The translations under genes were made by a program, and so were the position numbers. From Actinomycetota bacterium (GTDB lineage: Bacteria > Actinomycetota > Actinomycetes > Propionibacteriales > Propionibacteriaceae): a stretch of 64,000 bases of DNA. Numbering within the stretch: the first letter of the stretch is position 1; the number at the start of each line of letters is the position of its first letter. Of the stretch, positions 39,943 through 49,977 are shown one piece after another. The notes below the pieces were generated by a model that did not search any database, was not told the origin of the DNA, and saw nothing but the letters and a program-made list of their open reading frames with translations. The stretch lies in the NCBI GenBank assembly GCA_020161755.1, contig JAIUOS010000002.1:1-64000 (forward strand). The letters run 5' to 3'.

Positions 39943-41112
39943 TCAGATCGCGCGGGCGGAGAGCACTCCCTCGATGCCGCGGATCTTCTCCAGCAGCCCG
40001 GCCGGCACCGCGCCCTCGACGTCCACGATCGTGTAGGCCAGCTCGCCGCGCGACTTGTTCAGCAGGTCGGCGATGTTCAGCCCCGCGTCGGCCAGCAGGG
40101 TGGAGATCTGGCCCACCATGTTCGGCACGTTGCTGTTGGCGATCGCGATGCGGCTGGCGCCCTCGGAACGGGCCAGCGTGGCGTTCGGGAAGTTCACCGA
40201 GTTCACGATGGTGCCCTGGAGCAGGAAGTCGCGCAGCTCGTCGGCGGCCATCCGCGCGCAGTTCTCCTCGGCCTCGTTGGTGGAGGCGCCCAGGTGCGGC
40301 AGGGTGACCACCTTGTCGCGCTTGTTCAGCGCGGGGGAGGGGAAGTCGCAGATGTAGGCGCGCAGCTCGCCGGCCTCCAGCGCGGCCACCACCGCGTCCT
40401 CGTCCACGATCGGGCCGCGGGCGAAGTTGATCACCACGGCCGACTTGCGCAGCCTGGACAGGGCGTCGGCACCGATCAGGCCCCGCGTCCCGTCCACCAG
40501 CGGAACGTGCAGGGTGATGATGTCGGCCCGCTTCAGCAGCTGGTCGAGGTTCGTCACGTGCTCGACGTGCGAGCTGAGGTTCCAGGCGTGCTCGACGGTG
40601 ATGCCCGGGTCGTAGCCGAGCACCTTCATGCCGAGAGCGGACGCGGCGTTGGCCACCTCGACGCCGATCGCGCCGAGGCCGATCACGCCGAGGGTGCGTC
40701 CGGGCAGCTCGAAGCCGACGTAGGCCTTCTTGCCGGACTCGACCGCCTTGTCCATGGACGCGGCGTCGCCGTCCAGCCGGTGCGCGAACGCCGCGGCCGG
40801 GACGATGTTGCGAGCGGCCAGGAACAGGGCGGCGACCACCAGTTCCTTCACCGCGTTGGCGTTGGCGCCAGGGGTGTTGAACACCGGGATGCCCCGCGCG
40901 CTGTAGTCGGCGATCGGGATGTTGTTGGTGCCGGCACCGGCCCGGGCGACCGCGAGCACGGACGCCGGGATCTCGACGCCGTGCAGGTTGGCCGACCGCA
41001 GCATCAGCGCGTCGGGGTGCTCGACGTCGGAGCCGACCTCGAATTCCTCCTTGGGCAGCCGGGACAGCCCGGTGTGGCTGATCGCGTTGAGGGTCTTGAT
41101 CGTGAAGGTCAT
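39943..41112 (-). CDS. serA: D-3-phosphoglycerate dehydrogenase
   Basis: Encodes 389 residues and oxidises 3-phosphoglycerate to phosphohydroxypyruvate, the first step of serine synthesis. The NAD site is GVIGLGAIGVEVANAASALG followed by the Asp in LGYDPGI; catalytic residues lie in LPHLGASTNEAEENC (His) and PIVDEDAV (Glu). The C-terminal ACT domain (NMVGQISTLLADAGLNIADL) may bind serine; the intervening ASB domain is missing, unlike SerA1 of mycobacteria. It follows serC by 8 bp, making a two-gene unit. Confidence 0.94.
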   Translation of the reverse strand: MTFTIKTLNAISHTGLSRLPKEEFEVGSDVEHPDALMLRSANLHGVEIPASVLAVARAGAGTNNIPIADYSARGIPVFNTPGANANAVKELVVAALFLAARNIVPAAAFAHRLDGDAASMDKAVESGKKAYVGFELPGRTLGVIGLGAIGVEVANAASALGMKVLGYDPGITVEHAWNLSSHVEHVTNLDQLLKRADIITLHVPLVDGTRGLIGADALSRLRKSAVVINFARGPIVDEDAVVAALEAGELRAYICDFPSPALNKRDKVVTLPHLGASTNEAEENCARMAADELRDFLLQGTIVNSVNFPNATLARSEGASRIAIANSNVPNMVGQISTLLADAGLNIADLLNKSRGELAYTIVDVEGAVPAGLLEKIRGIEGVLSARAI

Positions 41113-41120
41113 CTGTTTCC

Positions 41121-42203
41121 TCAGCCGTTGCGGCGTTCGAAGTCGGTCATGAAGTCGATCAGCGCCTGCACGCCCTCCAGCGGCATGGCGTTGTAGATGC
41201 TCGCGCGCATGCCACCGACCGAGCGGTGGCCGGCGAGCGCGGTGAGCCCGGCGGCCGCGGCCTCCGACACGAACTGCTTGTCGAGGTCGGCGTTGGCCTG
41301 CAGGAACGGCACGTTCATCCAGGACCGCGAGTCCAGCGCGACCGGGTTGGAGTAGTAGCCGCTGGCGTCGATGTAGCCGTAGAGGGCGTCCGCCTTGGCG
41401 CGGTTGCGCTCGCCCATCGCCACCAGGCCGCCGGACTCCTTCACCCAGGCCAGGATCTTGCCGAGCAGGTAGATGCCGAAGGTCGGCGGGGTGTTCAGCA
41501 TCGAGTCCGACTCGGCCATCGCCCGGTAGTCCCAGATCGACGGGGTGGACGGACGGGCGTGGCCGACCAGATCGTCGCGGACGATCACCACGCACAGGCC
41601 CGAGGGGCCCATGTTCTTCTGGGCGCCGGCGTAGATCAGGCCGAACTGCGACACGTCGATCGGGCGGGACAGGATCGTCGAGCTCATGTCGGCGACCACC
41701 GGTACGTCCCCGGCGTCCGGCACGTAGCCGAACTCCACGCCGCCGATGGTCTCGTTCGGGGTGTAGTGGAAGTAGGTGGAGGCCGGGTCGACCGTGTAGC
41801 TGCCCGCGGCCGGCGTCGTGGTGTAGTTGGACGCGGCCTCGTCGGCGAGCACCTGGACGTCGAGCCCGTACTTGCGGGCGGCCTTGATCGCCTTCGCCGA
41901 CCACTGGCCGGTGTTGAGGAACCCGACCCGGTCACCCTCGGCGGCCAGGTTGAGCGGGATCGCGTCGAACTGGCCGGACGCGCCGCCCTGGAGGAACAGG
42001 ACCCGGTAGTTCTCCGGGACGCCCATCAGCTCCCGCAGCAGCGCCTCGGTCTCGGCCGCGCAGGCCACGAACTCCTTGCCGCGGTGCGACACCTCCATCA
42101 CCGAACTCCCCGAACCCTGCCAGTCGGTGAGTTCGGACTGGGCGGCCTCGAGGGCGGCCAACGGGAGCATGGCGGGACCTGCGGAGAAGTTGTAGACGCG
42201 CAT
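41121..42203 (-). CDS. serC: Phosphoserine aminotransferase
   Basis: Encodes 360 residues of a PLP aminotransferase that makes O-phosphoserine from phosphohydroxypyruvate and glutamate. VYNFSAGPAMLPLAALEAAQ begins the fold; FLQGGASGQFDAIPLNL binds the cofactor; the PLP Lys is in LIYAGAQKNMGPSG. C-terminal HRSVGGMRASIYNAMPLEGV is typical. CACAAT lies 6 nt before the ATG, so a leaderless message is likely. serA follows directly. The order serC-serA places both enzymes of the early serine route in one transcript. Confidence 0.95.
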   Translation of the reverse strand: MRVYNFSAGPAMLPLAALEAAQSELTDWQGSGSSVMEVSHRGKEFVACAAETEALLRELMGVPENYRVLFLQGGASGQFDAIPLNLAAEGDRVGFLNTGQWSAKAIKAARKYGLDVQVLADEAASNYTTTPAAGSYTVDPASTYFHYTPNETIGGVEFGYVPDAGDVPVVADMSSTILSRPIDVSQFGLIYAGAQKNMGPSGLCVVIVRDDLVGHARPSTPSIWDYRAMAESDSMLNTPPTFGIYLLGKILAWVKESGGLVAMGERNRAKADALYGYIDASGYYSNPVALDSRSWMNVPFLQANADLDKQFVSEAAAAGLTALAGHRSVGGMRASIYNAMPLEGVQALIDFMTDFERRNG

Positions 42204-42297
42204 GGCGTCATTGTGGCAGTTGGAGTGATCAGCCCCGTGCCCGGGAGCCGATCATGGACGCCCGGCGAGGCACGGCCTGCCACGGCCCGGCCGGGGC

Positions 42298-42933
42298 TCA
42301 GCTGCGCTCGAGGATCCCGACCGCCGCGGGCTCGCCGGTGACCTCCACGTCGGCCGCCGAGCGCCGTCCGAACAGGTACAGGAGCAGTTCGGTGGGGCGT
42401 CCGCCCAGGTGCACGATGTCGGGGCCGTGCCCGATCCGGATCGGCTCGCCGGGCGGCACGTCCCGCTCCAGCCAGACCGCCACCGGGACACCGCGCAGGA
42501 ACATCCCGCCCATCGTGGCCAGCCGCTTCCAGACCACGTTCTCCAGCGCCGCGTCGGTCGGCCGTGGGGTGATCACGCCGGCGCCGCGACGCACGTCCTC
42601 GCAGTGCACGAAGAACTCCAGCGTGTTCGCGGCCGCCTCCATGCCCGGCAGCCGGAACGGCGAGGGGCCTTGGGGCCCGCGACGGATGGCGGCGATCAGC
42701 GCGGCGTAGGAGTACTGCGTCCGCGCCTCCTCGACGCGTTCGTCGACGCGTTCGTGGTGACCGGTGACCAGCGCCGGGGCGATCGACCAGGTGCGGTTCT
42801 CCCGCACCCAGACGTGCGCGGCCAGGTGGTGTGCGGTCCAGCCCTCGCACAGCGTGGGAGCGGTCGGGTCGGCGGCCTCGAGGGCGTCGCACAGGGCGAC
42901 CCGCTGGTCGGCGGGACGGGCGCTTTCACTCAT
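42298..42933 (-). CDS. TIGR03085 family protein, mycothiol-dependent DinB-like
   Basis: Encodes 211 residues from the ATG of [14 protein letters not shown]; 6 codons of open frame upstream are ignored because TACTCT sits 7 nt before this ATG. The [19 protein letters not shown] segment is the metal-binding helix of the maleylpyruvate-isomerase/DinB superfamily (His pair), and [13 protein letters not shown] the third helix. TIGR03085 proteins are confined to actinobacteria with mycothiol and probably use it as thiol cofactor. The reaction is unknown. The gene is divergent from hisI. Confidence 0.85.
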   Translation of the reverse strand: MSESARPADQRVALCDALEAADPTAPTLCEGWTAHHLAAHVWVRENRTWSIAPALVTGHHERVDERVEEARTQYSYAALIAAIRRGPQGPSPFRLPGMEAAANTLEFFVHCEDVRRGAGVITPRPTDAALENVVWKRLATMGGMFLRGVPVAVWLERDVPPGEPIRIGHGPDIVHLGGRPTELLLYLFGRRSAADVEVTGEPAAVGILERS

Positions 42934-42986
42934 GTCCGGCAGAGTACCCACCCGGTGGGTGGCGCAGCGCCTGCCACAATGTCCGC

Positions 42987-43337
42987 GTGACCGAACTCGA
43001 CCCGAAACTCTCCGCGCTGCTCACCCGCAACGCGGACGGGCTGGTGCCCGCGATCGTGCAGGAGGCGACCACCGGAGCGGTGCTGATGCTCGCCTGGATG
43101 GACGACGAGGCCCTGCGCCGCACCCTCACCACGCGCAAGGGCACCTACTGGTCGCGGAGCCGGCAGTCGTACTGGGTGAAGGGGGAGACCAGCGGCCACA
43201 CCCAGCACGTGCGCGAGGTCCGCCTCGACTGCGACGGCGACACCCTGCTGGTGCGGGTCGACCAGACCGGGCCCGCCTGCCACACCGGCACCGACACCTG
43301 TTTCGACGCCCGGCTGCTGCTGGCGGAGGAGTCATGA
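42987..43337 (+). CDS. hisI: Phosphoribosyl-AMP cyclohydrolase
   Basis: Encodes 116 residues; the third reaction of histidine synthesis, opening the purine ring of [45 protein letters not shown] and the zinc-binding LDCDGD...[11 protein letters not shown] are the family motifs. CACAAT lies 6 nt before the GTG start, so the gene should lead a leaderless transcript covering trpE. The following trpE start overlaps its stop (ATGA). Only this his gene is here; hisE is not fused and the others lie elsewhere. Confidence 0.95.
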   Translation: MTELDPKLSALLTRNADGLVPAIVQEATTGAVLMLAWMDDEALRRTLTTRKGTYWSRSRQSYWVKGETSGHTQHVREVRLDCDGDTLLVRVDQTGPACHTGTDTCFDARLLLAEES

Positions 43338-44854
43338 GCCTGCGGATCGTGCCCGACCTGGCGGGCTTCCGGGCCGCCGGCGCGCAGCGGCGCGTGGTCA
43401 GCGTCCACACCCGGCTGCTGGCCGACGACTTCACCCCGGTCGGGCTGTACCACCAGCTCTGCGGCGACCGGCCGAACACGTTCCTGCTGGAGTCCGCCGA
43501 GGGCGGGGTGTGGTCGCGCTGGTCCTTCGTCGGCGTGAACGCGGTGGCCAGCCTCACCGAGGTCGACGGCGCTGCGCAGTGGGCCTTCAGCGGACGCCCG
43601 ATCGACGGCCTGCCCACCGGCGGCGACCCGCTGGAGGTGCTGGCGCGGACGCTGGACCTGCTGCACACGCCGCGGGAGGCGGACCTGCCGCCGCTGGTCT
43701 CCGGCATGGTCGGCTACCTCGGTTACGACGTCGTCCGGCGGCTCGAGCGGCTGCCCGACAACAACCCCGACGACCTCGGCATCCCGGAGCTCGGCATGAT
43801 GCTGGTGTCCGACATCGCGGTGCTCGACCACCACACCGGCGAGGTGTGGCTGGTGGCGAACGCGATCAACTTCGACGACCGCGACGACCGGATCGAGGAC
43901 GCTTGGGCGGACGCCTGCGCGCGCGTCGAGGCGATGGCCGAGGCGCTGCTGCGTCCGGCGGAGGCGCTGGTGGCCGTCCGTGACGAGGACGCCGTGGCGT
44001 CACCCGTCCGACGGCAGCGCACCCCGGCCGAGTACCAGGCGGCGGTCGCGGCCGCGATCGAGGAGATCAAGGCCGGCGAGGCGTTCCAGATCGTGCCGAG
44101 CCAGCGGTTCGAGACCGACTGCCCGGCCGACCCGCTGGACGTCTACCGGGTGCTGCGCCGCAACAACCCCAGCCCGTACCTGTACCTGCTGCGCCTGGAG
44201 GGGTTCGCGATCGTCGGGTCGAGCCCGGAGGCCCTGGTGCAGGTCACCGGCGGACGCGCCACGACGCACCCGATCGCGGGCACGCGTCCGCGGGGCGCCA
44301 CGGCCGCGTCCGACGCCGCGCTGGAGGCCGAACTCCTGGCCGACGCCAAGGAGGCCGCCGAGCACCTGATGCTGGTCGACCTCGGCCGCAACGACCTGGG
44401 CCGGGTCTGCCGGCCGGGGACGGTAGAGGTGGTCGAGTTCATGAAGGTGCGCCGCTACAGCCACGTGATGCACCTGGAGGCGGCGGTGACCGGCACCCTG
44501 GTCGCGGGGCGGACGGCGCTGGACGCCACCCTGAGCTGCTTCCCGGCGGGCACGTTGTCCGGGGCCCCGAAGGTGCGGGCGATGGAGATCATCGACGGCC
44601 TCGAGGTCTCGCGGCGCGGGCTGTACGGGGGAGTGGTGGGCTACTTCGACTTCGCCGGCGACTCCGACACCGCGATCGCCATCCGCACGGCCGTGATCCG
44701 CGACGGGGTCGCCTATGTGCAGGCCGGCGCCGGGGTGGTGGCCGACTCCGTCCCCGCGAACGAGGACGAGGAGAGCCGGAACAAGGCGGCCGCGGTGCTG
44801 GCATCGATTGCCGAGTCCTCGGCGCTGCGACGGCTTGATCGGGCCAATTTCTGA
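43334..44854 (+). CDS. trpE: Anthranilate synthase component I
   Basis: Encodes 506 residues. TrpE makes anthranilate from chorismate using ammonia from TrpG. FLLESAEG holds the LLES motif that binds tryptophan in feedback inhibition; [24 protein letters not shown] and [18 protein letters not shown] line the chorismate site. TrpG is not fused. The start overlaps the hisI stop. A 112-bp gap follows with no attenuator hairpin or leader peptide that I could find, so regulation, if present, is probably at the enzyme. Confidence 0.95.
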   Translation: MSLRIVPDLAGFRAAGAQRRVVSVHTRLLADDFTPVGLYHQLCGDRPNTFLLESAEGGVWSRWSFVGVNAVASLTEVDGAAQWAFSGRPIDGLPTGGDPLEVLARTLDLLHTPREADLPPLVSGMVGYLGYDVVRRLERLPDNNPDDLGIPELGMMLVSDIAVLDHHTGEVWLVANAINFDDRDDRIEDAWADACARVEAMAEALLRPAEALVAVRDEDAVASPVRRQRTPAEYQAAVAAAIEEIKAGEAFQIVPSQRFETDCPADPLDVYRVLRRNNPSPYLYLLRLEGFAIVGSSPEALVQVTGGRATTHPIAGTRPRGATAASDAALEAELLADAKEAAEHLMLVDLGRNDLGRVCRPGTVEVVEFMKVRRYSHVMHLEAAVTGTLVAGRTALDATLSCFPAGTLSGAPKVRAMEIIDGLEVSRRGLYGGVVGYFDFAGDSDTAIAIRTAVIRDGVAYVQAGAGVVADSVPANEDEESRNKAAAVLASIAESSALRRLDRANF

Positions 44855-44966
44855 GAGTTGCTCAGGGAATCGTTAGTCCCAGGGGTGGCGGGGTTCGGTT
44901 TGTCTTGCCAATATGGAGCCTTGTTTGGTTTTCCGACGCAGTTCCGGACCTCGAAGGAGCGATCGA

Positions 44967-45197
44967 ATGATCGAAAGCGCTGACCAGGCCACGCGTACTG
45001 CCGCCAGGGAGTACCACCACGGCCGAACCCCCGCGGCCTGGGCGGGCAGCATCATCGCTGCCGTGGCATTCACCCTGGGGGCGGTCGCGTTCGTGATGGG
45101 GCCCAACTGGACCCTGATCTGGGTGGCCGCAGTGCTGTTGGTGCTCTCGCTGGTCACCGGTGGCGTGCTGCGGCGGATGGGCTACGGACAGTCCTGA
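44967..45197 (+). CDS. HGxxPAAW motif membrane protein
   Basis: Encodes 76 residues from an ATG behind GAAGGAG. The short N-tail contains [16 protein letters not shown], the HGxxPAAW motif for which the family is named, followed by two membrane helices ([16 protein letters not shown] and [19 protein letters not shown]). The gene is typically found between trpE and trpC in actinobacteria. Its role is unknown. The TIGR02234 membrane protein that often occupies the same interval is missing here. It ends 1 bp before trpC. Confidence 0.8.
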   Translation: MIESADQATRTAAREYHHGRTPAAWAGSIIAAVAFTLGAVAFVMGPNWTLIWVAAVLLVLSLVTGGVLRRMGYGQS

Positions 45198-45198
45198 C

Positions 45199-45978
45199 AT
45201 GACGGTGCTGGACGAGATCATCGCCGGTGTGGTCGCTGATCTCGAGATCCGCAGAGCGCACCGAACCCTGGAAGACCTGATGGCTGTGGCGGCCGCGTTG
45301 CCGCCCGCCCTCGACCCGCTCCCCGCGCTGACCGCGCCGGGTCTGAGCGTGATCGCCGAGGTGAAGCGGTCCAGCCCGAGCAAGGGCGCGCTGGCCCCGA
45401 TCGACGACCCGGCCGCGCTGGCCGCCGAGTACGCCGCCGGTGGTGCGGCTGCGATCTCGGTGCTCACCGAGGCCCGTCGTTTCGGTGGCAGCCTGGCCGA
45501 CCTGGAGGCCGTCCGCGCGGCCGTCCCCACACCGCTGCTGCGCAAGGACTTCGTGGTCACCGACTACCAGCTCTGGGAGGGTCGCGCGGCGGGCGCCGAC
45601 CTCGCGCTGCTGATCGTCGCCGCGCTCACCCAGGACCAGCTCACCGGGTTCCTCGACCTGGCCTCCCAGCTCGGCGTGACGTGCCTGGTGGAGACCCACA
45701 CGGCCGAGGAGGTGCGCCGCGCGCTGGACGCCGGCGCGACCCTGATCGGCGTCAACAACCGCAACCTGAAGACCCTCGACGTCGACTTGAGCCATTTCCA
45801 AGAACTTGCTGAGCTCATCGGTGACCGGGCGGTGAAGGTCGCGGAGTCCGGGATCCTCAGCGTCGATGACGCGGCCACCATGCGCGCCGCGGGCGCCGAC
45901 GCCGTCCTGGTGGGGGAGCTGCTCGTCCGCTCCGGCGACCCCCGCGCCGCGGTGGCCGCCCTGCGGTCGCTGGCGTGA
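45199..45978 (+). CDS. trpC: Indole-3-glycerol phosphate synthase
   Basis: Encodes 259 residues of a TIM barrel that closes the indole ring from CdRP. The catalytic Lys is in [13 protein letters not shown], the second in [13 protein letters not shown]; Asn and Glu lie in [11 protein letters not shown] and VAESGI. The start ATG overlaps no gene but lies 1 bp after the HGxxPAAW stop; the in-frame extension upstream is unlikely. It is the standalone form without a TrpF fusion. Confidence 0.95.
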   Translation: MTVLDEIIAGVVADLEIRRAHRTLEDLMAVAAALPPALDPLPALTAPGLSVIAEVKRSSPSKGALAPIDDPAALAAEYAAGGAAAISVLTEARRFGGSLADLEAVRAAVPTPLLRKDFVVTDYQLWEGRAAGADLALLIVAALTQDQLTGFLDLASQLGVTCLVETHTAEEVRRALDAGATLIGVNNRNLKTLDVDLSHFQELAELIGDRAVKVAESGILSVDDAATMRAAGADAVLVGELLVRSGDPRAAVAALRSLA

Positions 45979-45997
45979 CCCGGTGCGCGGAGTGTGA

Positions 45998-47254
45998 GTG
46001 AATAGCGGCGTGACGTATTCATCGCTGCCCGACGCGGCCGGCCACTACGACATCTTCGGTGGCCGCTACGTACCCGAGGCCCTGGTCGCCGCGCTCAACC
46101 AGCTCGAGGCCGAGTTCGACACCGCGATGGGCGACACCGCCTTCTGGCGCGAACTCGACGACCTGCGTCGCAACTACTCCGGCCGTCCGACGCCGCTGAC
46201 CGAGGCCAAGCGGTTCAGCGAGCACTGCGGGAACGCCCGCGTCCTGCTCAAGCGGGAGGACCTCAACCACACCGGGTCCCACAAGATCAACAACGTCCTC
46301 GGCCAGGCGCTACTCACCCGCCGGATGGGCAAGACCCGCGTGATCGCGGAGACCGGGGCGGGCCAGCACGGCGTCGCCACCGCCACCGCCGCCGCGTTGC
46401 TGGGCATGGAGTGCCGGGTCTACATGGGGCGGGTGGACACCGACCGCCAGGCACTGAACGTGGCCCGGATGCAGCTGCTCGGCGCCGAGGTCATCGCGGT
46501 GGAGTCCGGCAGCCAGACGCTCAAGGACGCGATGAACGAGGCCATGCGCGACTGGGTGGCCAGCGTCGACAACACCCACTACCTGATCGGGACGGTGGCC
46601 GGCCCGCACCCGTTCCCGAAGATGGTCAAGGAGTTCCACCGGGTGATCAGCACCGAGATCCGCGAGCAGATGCTGGGCCGCTTCGGCCGCCTGCCGGACG
46701 CGGTCGCGGCCTGCGTCGGCGGCGGCTCGAACGCGATGGGTACCTTCGCCGACTTCATCGACACCCCCGAGGTGCAGCTGTGGGGGTTCGAGGCCGGTGG
46801 TGACGGTGTGGACACCGGCCGGCACGCGGCGGCGATCGAGGGTGGCTCGGTGGGCGTGCTGCACGGCATGCGCACCTACATCCTCCAGGACGCGGATGGC
46901 CAGACGCTGGAGTCGCACTCGATCTCGGCCGGCCTCGACTACCCGGGCGTCGGGCCCGAGCACTCCTGGCTCGCGGCCACCGGGCGGGCCCGGTACGAGG
47001 CGGTGACGGACGCCGAGGCGATGGCGGCCTTCGAGCTCCTGACCAGGACCGAGGGCATCATGCCGGCGATCGAGTCCGCGCACGCCCTGGCGGGGGTGGT
47101 GCGGCTGGGCCGGCGCCTGGCCGTCCAACAGCCGGACGCCGAGCCGACGATCGTGGTGTGCCTGTCCGGCCGCGGCGACAAGGACGTGGCGACCGCGATC
47201 GAGTACTTCGGCCTGACCGGCCGGCCCGATTCGGCGACGGGAGGCGTGGCATGA
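45998..47254 (+). CDS. trpB: Tryptophan synthase beta chain
   Basis: Encodes 418 residues; PLP-dependent condensation of indole with serine. The PLP Lys is in [20 protein letters not shown]; the phosphate cup is [28 protein letters not shown] faces the substrate. The GTG at 45998 gives a normal-length protein, with an in-frame GTG at 46010 possible too. Its stop overlaps trpA as ATGA, giving equal alpha and beta synthesis for the alpha2-beta2 complex that channels indole. Confidence 0.96.
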   Translation: MNSGVTYSSLPDAAGHYDIFGGRYVPEALVAALNQLEAEFDTAMGDTAFWRELDDLRRNYSGRPTPLTEAKRFSEHCGNARVLLKREDLNHTGSHKINNVLGQALLTRRMGKTRVIAETGAGQHGVATATAAALLGMECRVYMGRVDTDRQALNVARMQLLGAEVIAVESGSQTLKDAMNEAMRDWVASVDNTHYLIGTVAGPHPFPKMVKEFHRVISTEIREQMLGRFGRLPDAVAACVGGGSNAMGTFADFIDTPEVQLWGFEAGGDGVDTGRHAAAIEGGSVGVLHGMRTYILQDADGQTLESHSISAGLDYPGVGPEHSWLAATGRARYEAVTDAEAMAAFELLTRTEGIMPAIESAHALAGVVRLGRRLAVQQPDAEPTIVVCLSGRGDKDVATAIEYFGLTGRPDSATGGVA

Positions 47255-48120
47255 CCACCGCGGAGAGCTTGTCCGGACCAAAAGGGGACAGTCCCCTTTT
47301 GGTCCGCTCGTCGGCCGACGCGTTCACCGCGGCGAGGGCCGAGGGACGCGGCGCGCTGGTCGGCTACCTGCCGGTCGGCTTCCCGTCCGTCCCCGGCTCG
47401 CTGGCGGCGCTCAAGGCGCTGTGCGGCGAGGGCGGGGACGGCCCCGGCGTCGACCTGGTCGAGATCGGCCTGCCGTACTCCGACCCGATGATGGACGGGC
47501 CGGTCATCCAGCGGGCCGGCACCCGGGCGCTGGAGCGCGGCGTCCGCACCCGTGACGTCTTCGCCGCGGTCGAGGCTGTCCGCAGCACCGGGACGCCGGC
47601 CGTGGTGATGACCTACTGGAACCTCGTCGACCGCTACGGCACCGAGGCGTTCGCCCGTGACCTCTCGAACGCCGGCGGCTCCGGCCTGATCACCCCCGAC
47701 CTGATCCCCGACGAGGCGGACGACTGGCTGGCCGCCTCCGACGCGTACGGGCTGGACCGCATCTTCCTGGTGTCCCCGTCCTCGACCGACGAGCGCATCG
47801 TGTCCACGACCGCCGCCTGCCGCGGCTGGGTCTACGCCACCGCCGTGATGGGGGTGACCGGCACCCGCTCCTCGAGCCCGACCGCCGCACCCGAGCTCGT
47901 CGCCCGGATCCGCGCGCTGTCGCCCGAGACCCTGGTCGGCGTCGGCCTCGGCGTCTCCACCGGCGCCCAGGCGTCCGACGTCTGCGGGTACGCGGACGCG
48001 GTGATCGTCGGCTCGGCCTTCATCAAGCCCCTGCTGGCCGCGGACGACGCCGGGACTCCCGACGACTTCTCCGGGCTGCGGGCCGTGCTGGCCGACCTGA
48101 CCGCCGGCGTCCGCCGCTGA
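47251..48120 (+). CDS. trpA: Tryptophan synthase alpha chain, with palindrome-encoded insertion
   Basis: Encodes 289 residues; the lyase that releases indole from indole-3-glycerol phosphate. Catalytic Glu lies in [20 protein letters not shown] with the matching Asp in the same segment; GFPSVPGSL and the C-terminal [11 protein letters not shown] bind the phosphate. The N-terminus is unusual: after MTTAE, residues 7-19 ([13 protein letters not shown]) are encoded by a 33-bp palindrome. The normal start of the fold is [11 protein letters not shown], at about residue 22. The insertion keeps the frame, so activity is likely preserved. The ATG overlaps the trpB stop. Confidence 0.94.
   Translation: MTTAESLSGPKGDSPLLVRSSADAFTAARAEGRGALVGYLPVGFPSVPGSLAALKALCGEGGDGPGVDLVEIGLPYSDPMMDGPVIQRAGTRALERGVRTRDVFAAVEAVRSTGTPAVVMTYWNLVDRYGTEAFARDLSNAGGSGLITPDLIPDEADDWLAASDAYGLDRIFLVSPSSTDERIVSTTAACRGWVYATAVMGVTGTRSSSPTAAPELVARIRALSPETLVGVGLGVSTGAQASDVCGYADAVIVGSAFIKPLLAADDAGTPDDFSGLRAVLADLTAGVRR
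47274..47306. repeat. 33-bp perfect palindrome inside trpA, core GGGGACAGTCCCC
   Basis: Two exact 16-nt arms (CGGACCAAAAGGGGAC at the left) surround a central A. It has the same length, core and symmetry as the 28336-28368 palindrome. It lies 23 bp after the trpA ATG and is read through in frame. As mRNA it would form a hairpin with no loop beyond one base, which may slow ribosomes at the start of trpA. Confidence 0.9.
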
Positions 48121-48148
48121 TCAACCACGACGCGTGCATGATGGGGGC

Positions 48149-48778
48149 GTGCGACGACGTGTTCTGCTGGTCACCACCGCGGTGGTGCTGGCCCTGCTGA
48201 CCGGGTGCGCCGCGACCCCGATCGTGACCGTCCCGAGCCCGAGCAGCAGCAGCGGCTACGCCGGCGCCGAGATCACCACGCCGTACCAGCTGCCCGACGT
48301 CACGCTCGACGCCTCCACCGGCAGCCCGTTCAACCTGCGTACCGGCAGCGACCGGCCCGCTCTCGTGGTCTTCTTCGGCTACACCAATTGCCCCGACATC
48401 TGCCTGAACACGATGACCGACCTGGCCTCGGCCATGAACCGGCTGGCGCCCGAGGTCCGCGCGAAGATCCAGGTGCTGCTGGTGACCGTCGACCCCGACC
48501 GCGACACGCCGCCGGTGCTCGCGACCTACCTGTCCAGGATCGACCCCGACTTCATCGGACTCACCGGCAAGCCCGCCCAGATCGAGCAGGTCGCCGCCGC
48601 GCTCGGGGTCGCGATCGAGGGCATGGTCGGCCATCCGGAGGGAACCTACGACGTCACCCACAGCGACCAGGTGATCGGGATCGACGCGGCCCGCGAGGGC
48701 GTCGTGGTGTGGACGCAGGGCACGTCGATCGGCACCTACAAGGCCGACTTCGAGCGCCTCGTTGGACAACAGCGTTGA
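48149..48778 (+). CDS. SCO1/SenC-type copper-chaperone lipoprotein
   Basis: Encodes 209 residues. A basic VRRRV start and lipobox LLTGC (Cys20) mark a lipoprotein. The thioredoxin-like domain has GYTNCPDIC (Cys81 and Cys85, copper ligands) with His171 in DVTHSDQVIG as third ligand, and VTVDPDRDTPPVL. SCO proteins deliver copper to the CuA site of cytochrome oxidase. The GTG was chosen because CATGAT stands 6 nt before it; the earlier GTG at 48134 would include five more residues. It lies between trpA and lgt, the enzyme that would lipidate it. Confidence 0.85.
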   Translation: MRRRVLLVTTAVVLALLTGCAATPIVTVPSPSSSSGYAGAEITTPYQLPDVTLDASTGSPFNLRTGSDRPALVVFFGYTNCPDICLNTMTDLASAMNRLAPEVRAKIQVLLVTVDPDRDTPPVLATYLSRIDPDFIGLTGKPAQIEQVAAALGVAIEGMVGHPEGTYDVTHSDQVIGIDAAREGVVVWTQGTSIGTYKADFERLVGQQR

Positions 48779-48799
48779 GTTCTGCGTAAGGATGGCCCC

Positions 48800-49786
48800 G
48801 TGATCCTGTTCATTCCGAGCCCCTCGATCAGCTCGTTCCAGATCGGCCCGCTGACCATTCACATCTACGCGTTGTGCCTGATCACCGGCATCATCGCGGC
48901 CTGGATGCTGGGCGTGCGGCGGTGGCGGGCCCGGGGCGGGCGCACCGAGAGTTTCGAGGCCGTGCTGCTGTGGGCGATCCCGATCGGCATCGTCGGCGCG
49001 CGGGTCTACCACGTACTCACCCACCTCGGTGACTACTTCGGCCCCACCGCCACCCAGCACTGGTGGGCGATCTGGGAGGGCGGCATCGCCATCTACGGCG
49101 CGATCGGGGTGGGCGCCCTGGCCGCCTGGATCGCGGCACGCAAACAGAAGATCGCGTTCGCCGCGCTGGCCGACTCCCTCGCTCCGGGGATCGCGATCGG
49201 GCAGGCCCTGGGACGCTTCGGCAACTGGTTCAACCAGGAGCTCTACGGCCAGCCGACCACGCTGCCGTGGGGCCTGGAGATCGACCCTGCCCACCGCGCG
49301 CCCGGCTTCGAGCAGTACGCCACGTTCCACCCCACCTTCGCCTACGAGTCGCTGTGGAACCTGCTGGTCGCCGGCGTGCTGCTGTGGGCCGATCGCAGGT
49401 TCACCCTCGGACGCGGCAAGGTCTTCGCCCTCTACATCGCGCTGTACGGCTTCGGCAGGATCTTCACCGAGCACCTGCGGCTCGACTACTCCTACGACAC
49501 CTTCGGCCCGATCCGGTTCAACGAGGCCGTCGCGATGCTGATCTGCGCGGCCGGGATCGCCCTGTTCGTGTGGCTGGTGAAGTTCCGCCCGGGCCGTGAG
49601 TCCGTGGTCGAGTTCGGGACGCCGGCCGAGACCGGCGACACCCACACCGACGACGACACCACGGCGGACGGGGCCACGTCCGAGGCCACGGACGACGGCT
49701 CGGACGAGGCGTCCGACGAAGCGCCCGCGCCCGGGGAATCCGCGGCGGACAAGGGCACCAAGGCGTCCCGGCCCGACAAGGGCTGA
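48800..49786 (+). CDS. lgt: Prolipoprotein diacylglyceryl transferase
   Basis: Encodes 328 residues with about seven membrane helices. Lgt transfers diacylglycerol from phosphatidylglycerol to the lipobox Cys. The signature [13 protein letters not shown] lies at residues 138-150; the substrate loop begins [19 protein letters not shown] has the conserved His region. The last ~55 residues are an acidic, disordered tail ([16 protein letters not shown]), longer than in most Lgts and common in actinobacteria. AAGGAT ends 6 nt before the GTG start, so the mRNA is probably leaderless. trpA-lgt proximity is conserved in Mycobacterium. Confidence 0.95.
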   Translation: MILFIPSPSISSFQIGPLTIHIYALCLITGIIAAWMLGVRRWRARGGRTESFEAVLLWAIPIGIVGARVYHVLTHLGDYFGPTATQHWWAIWEGGIAIYGAIGVGALAAWIAARKQKIAFAALADSLAPGIAIGQALGRFGNWFNQELYGQPTTLPWGLEIDPAHRAPGFEQYATFHPTFAYESLWNLLVAGVLLWADRRFTLGRGKVFALYIALYGFGRIFTEHLRLDYSYDTFGPIRFNEAVAMLICAAGIALFVWLVKFRPGRESVVEFGTPAETGDTHTDDDTTADGATSEATDDGSDEASDEAPAPGESAADKGTKASRPDKG

Positions 49787-49795
49787 ATCCGTCCA

Positions 49796-49940
49796 CTATT
49801 TGGACGTCACGACCGCTATCTGGACGCTCCGAGGGGGCGCCGAGGCGCATCCTGCTGTTGGGACGGCGGGAATCGGGGGTGGGGTCCGGTAGGCTCTCGC
49901 TCTCTGAGCGTGCAACGCGGCGTGCTGCGCCGCAGCACGC
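49796..49940 (+). promoter_or_regulatory. Upstream region and leader of gltB
   Basis: CTATYTGGACG occurs twice (49796 and 49816), exactly 20 bp apart, which puts both on one DNA face, as for a dimeric regulator. TAGGCT at 49890-49895 is the best -10 and would give a ~75-nt leader. That leader contains a perfect 10-bp stem with one-base centre (49920-49940, GCGTGCTGCG/CGCAGCACGC). A GGGAG ribosome site precedes the ATG. No known nitrogen-regulator box is recognised. Confidence 0.45.
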
Positions 49941-49977
49941 ACGCGCCCCGCGCGCTCGCGCAGATGGGAGACATCAC

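Noticed and set aside
44855-44966. trp attenuator or leader peptide
   Set aside because: No Trp-codon-rich short ORF and no competing hairpins were found; only a 4-bp stem.
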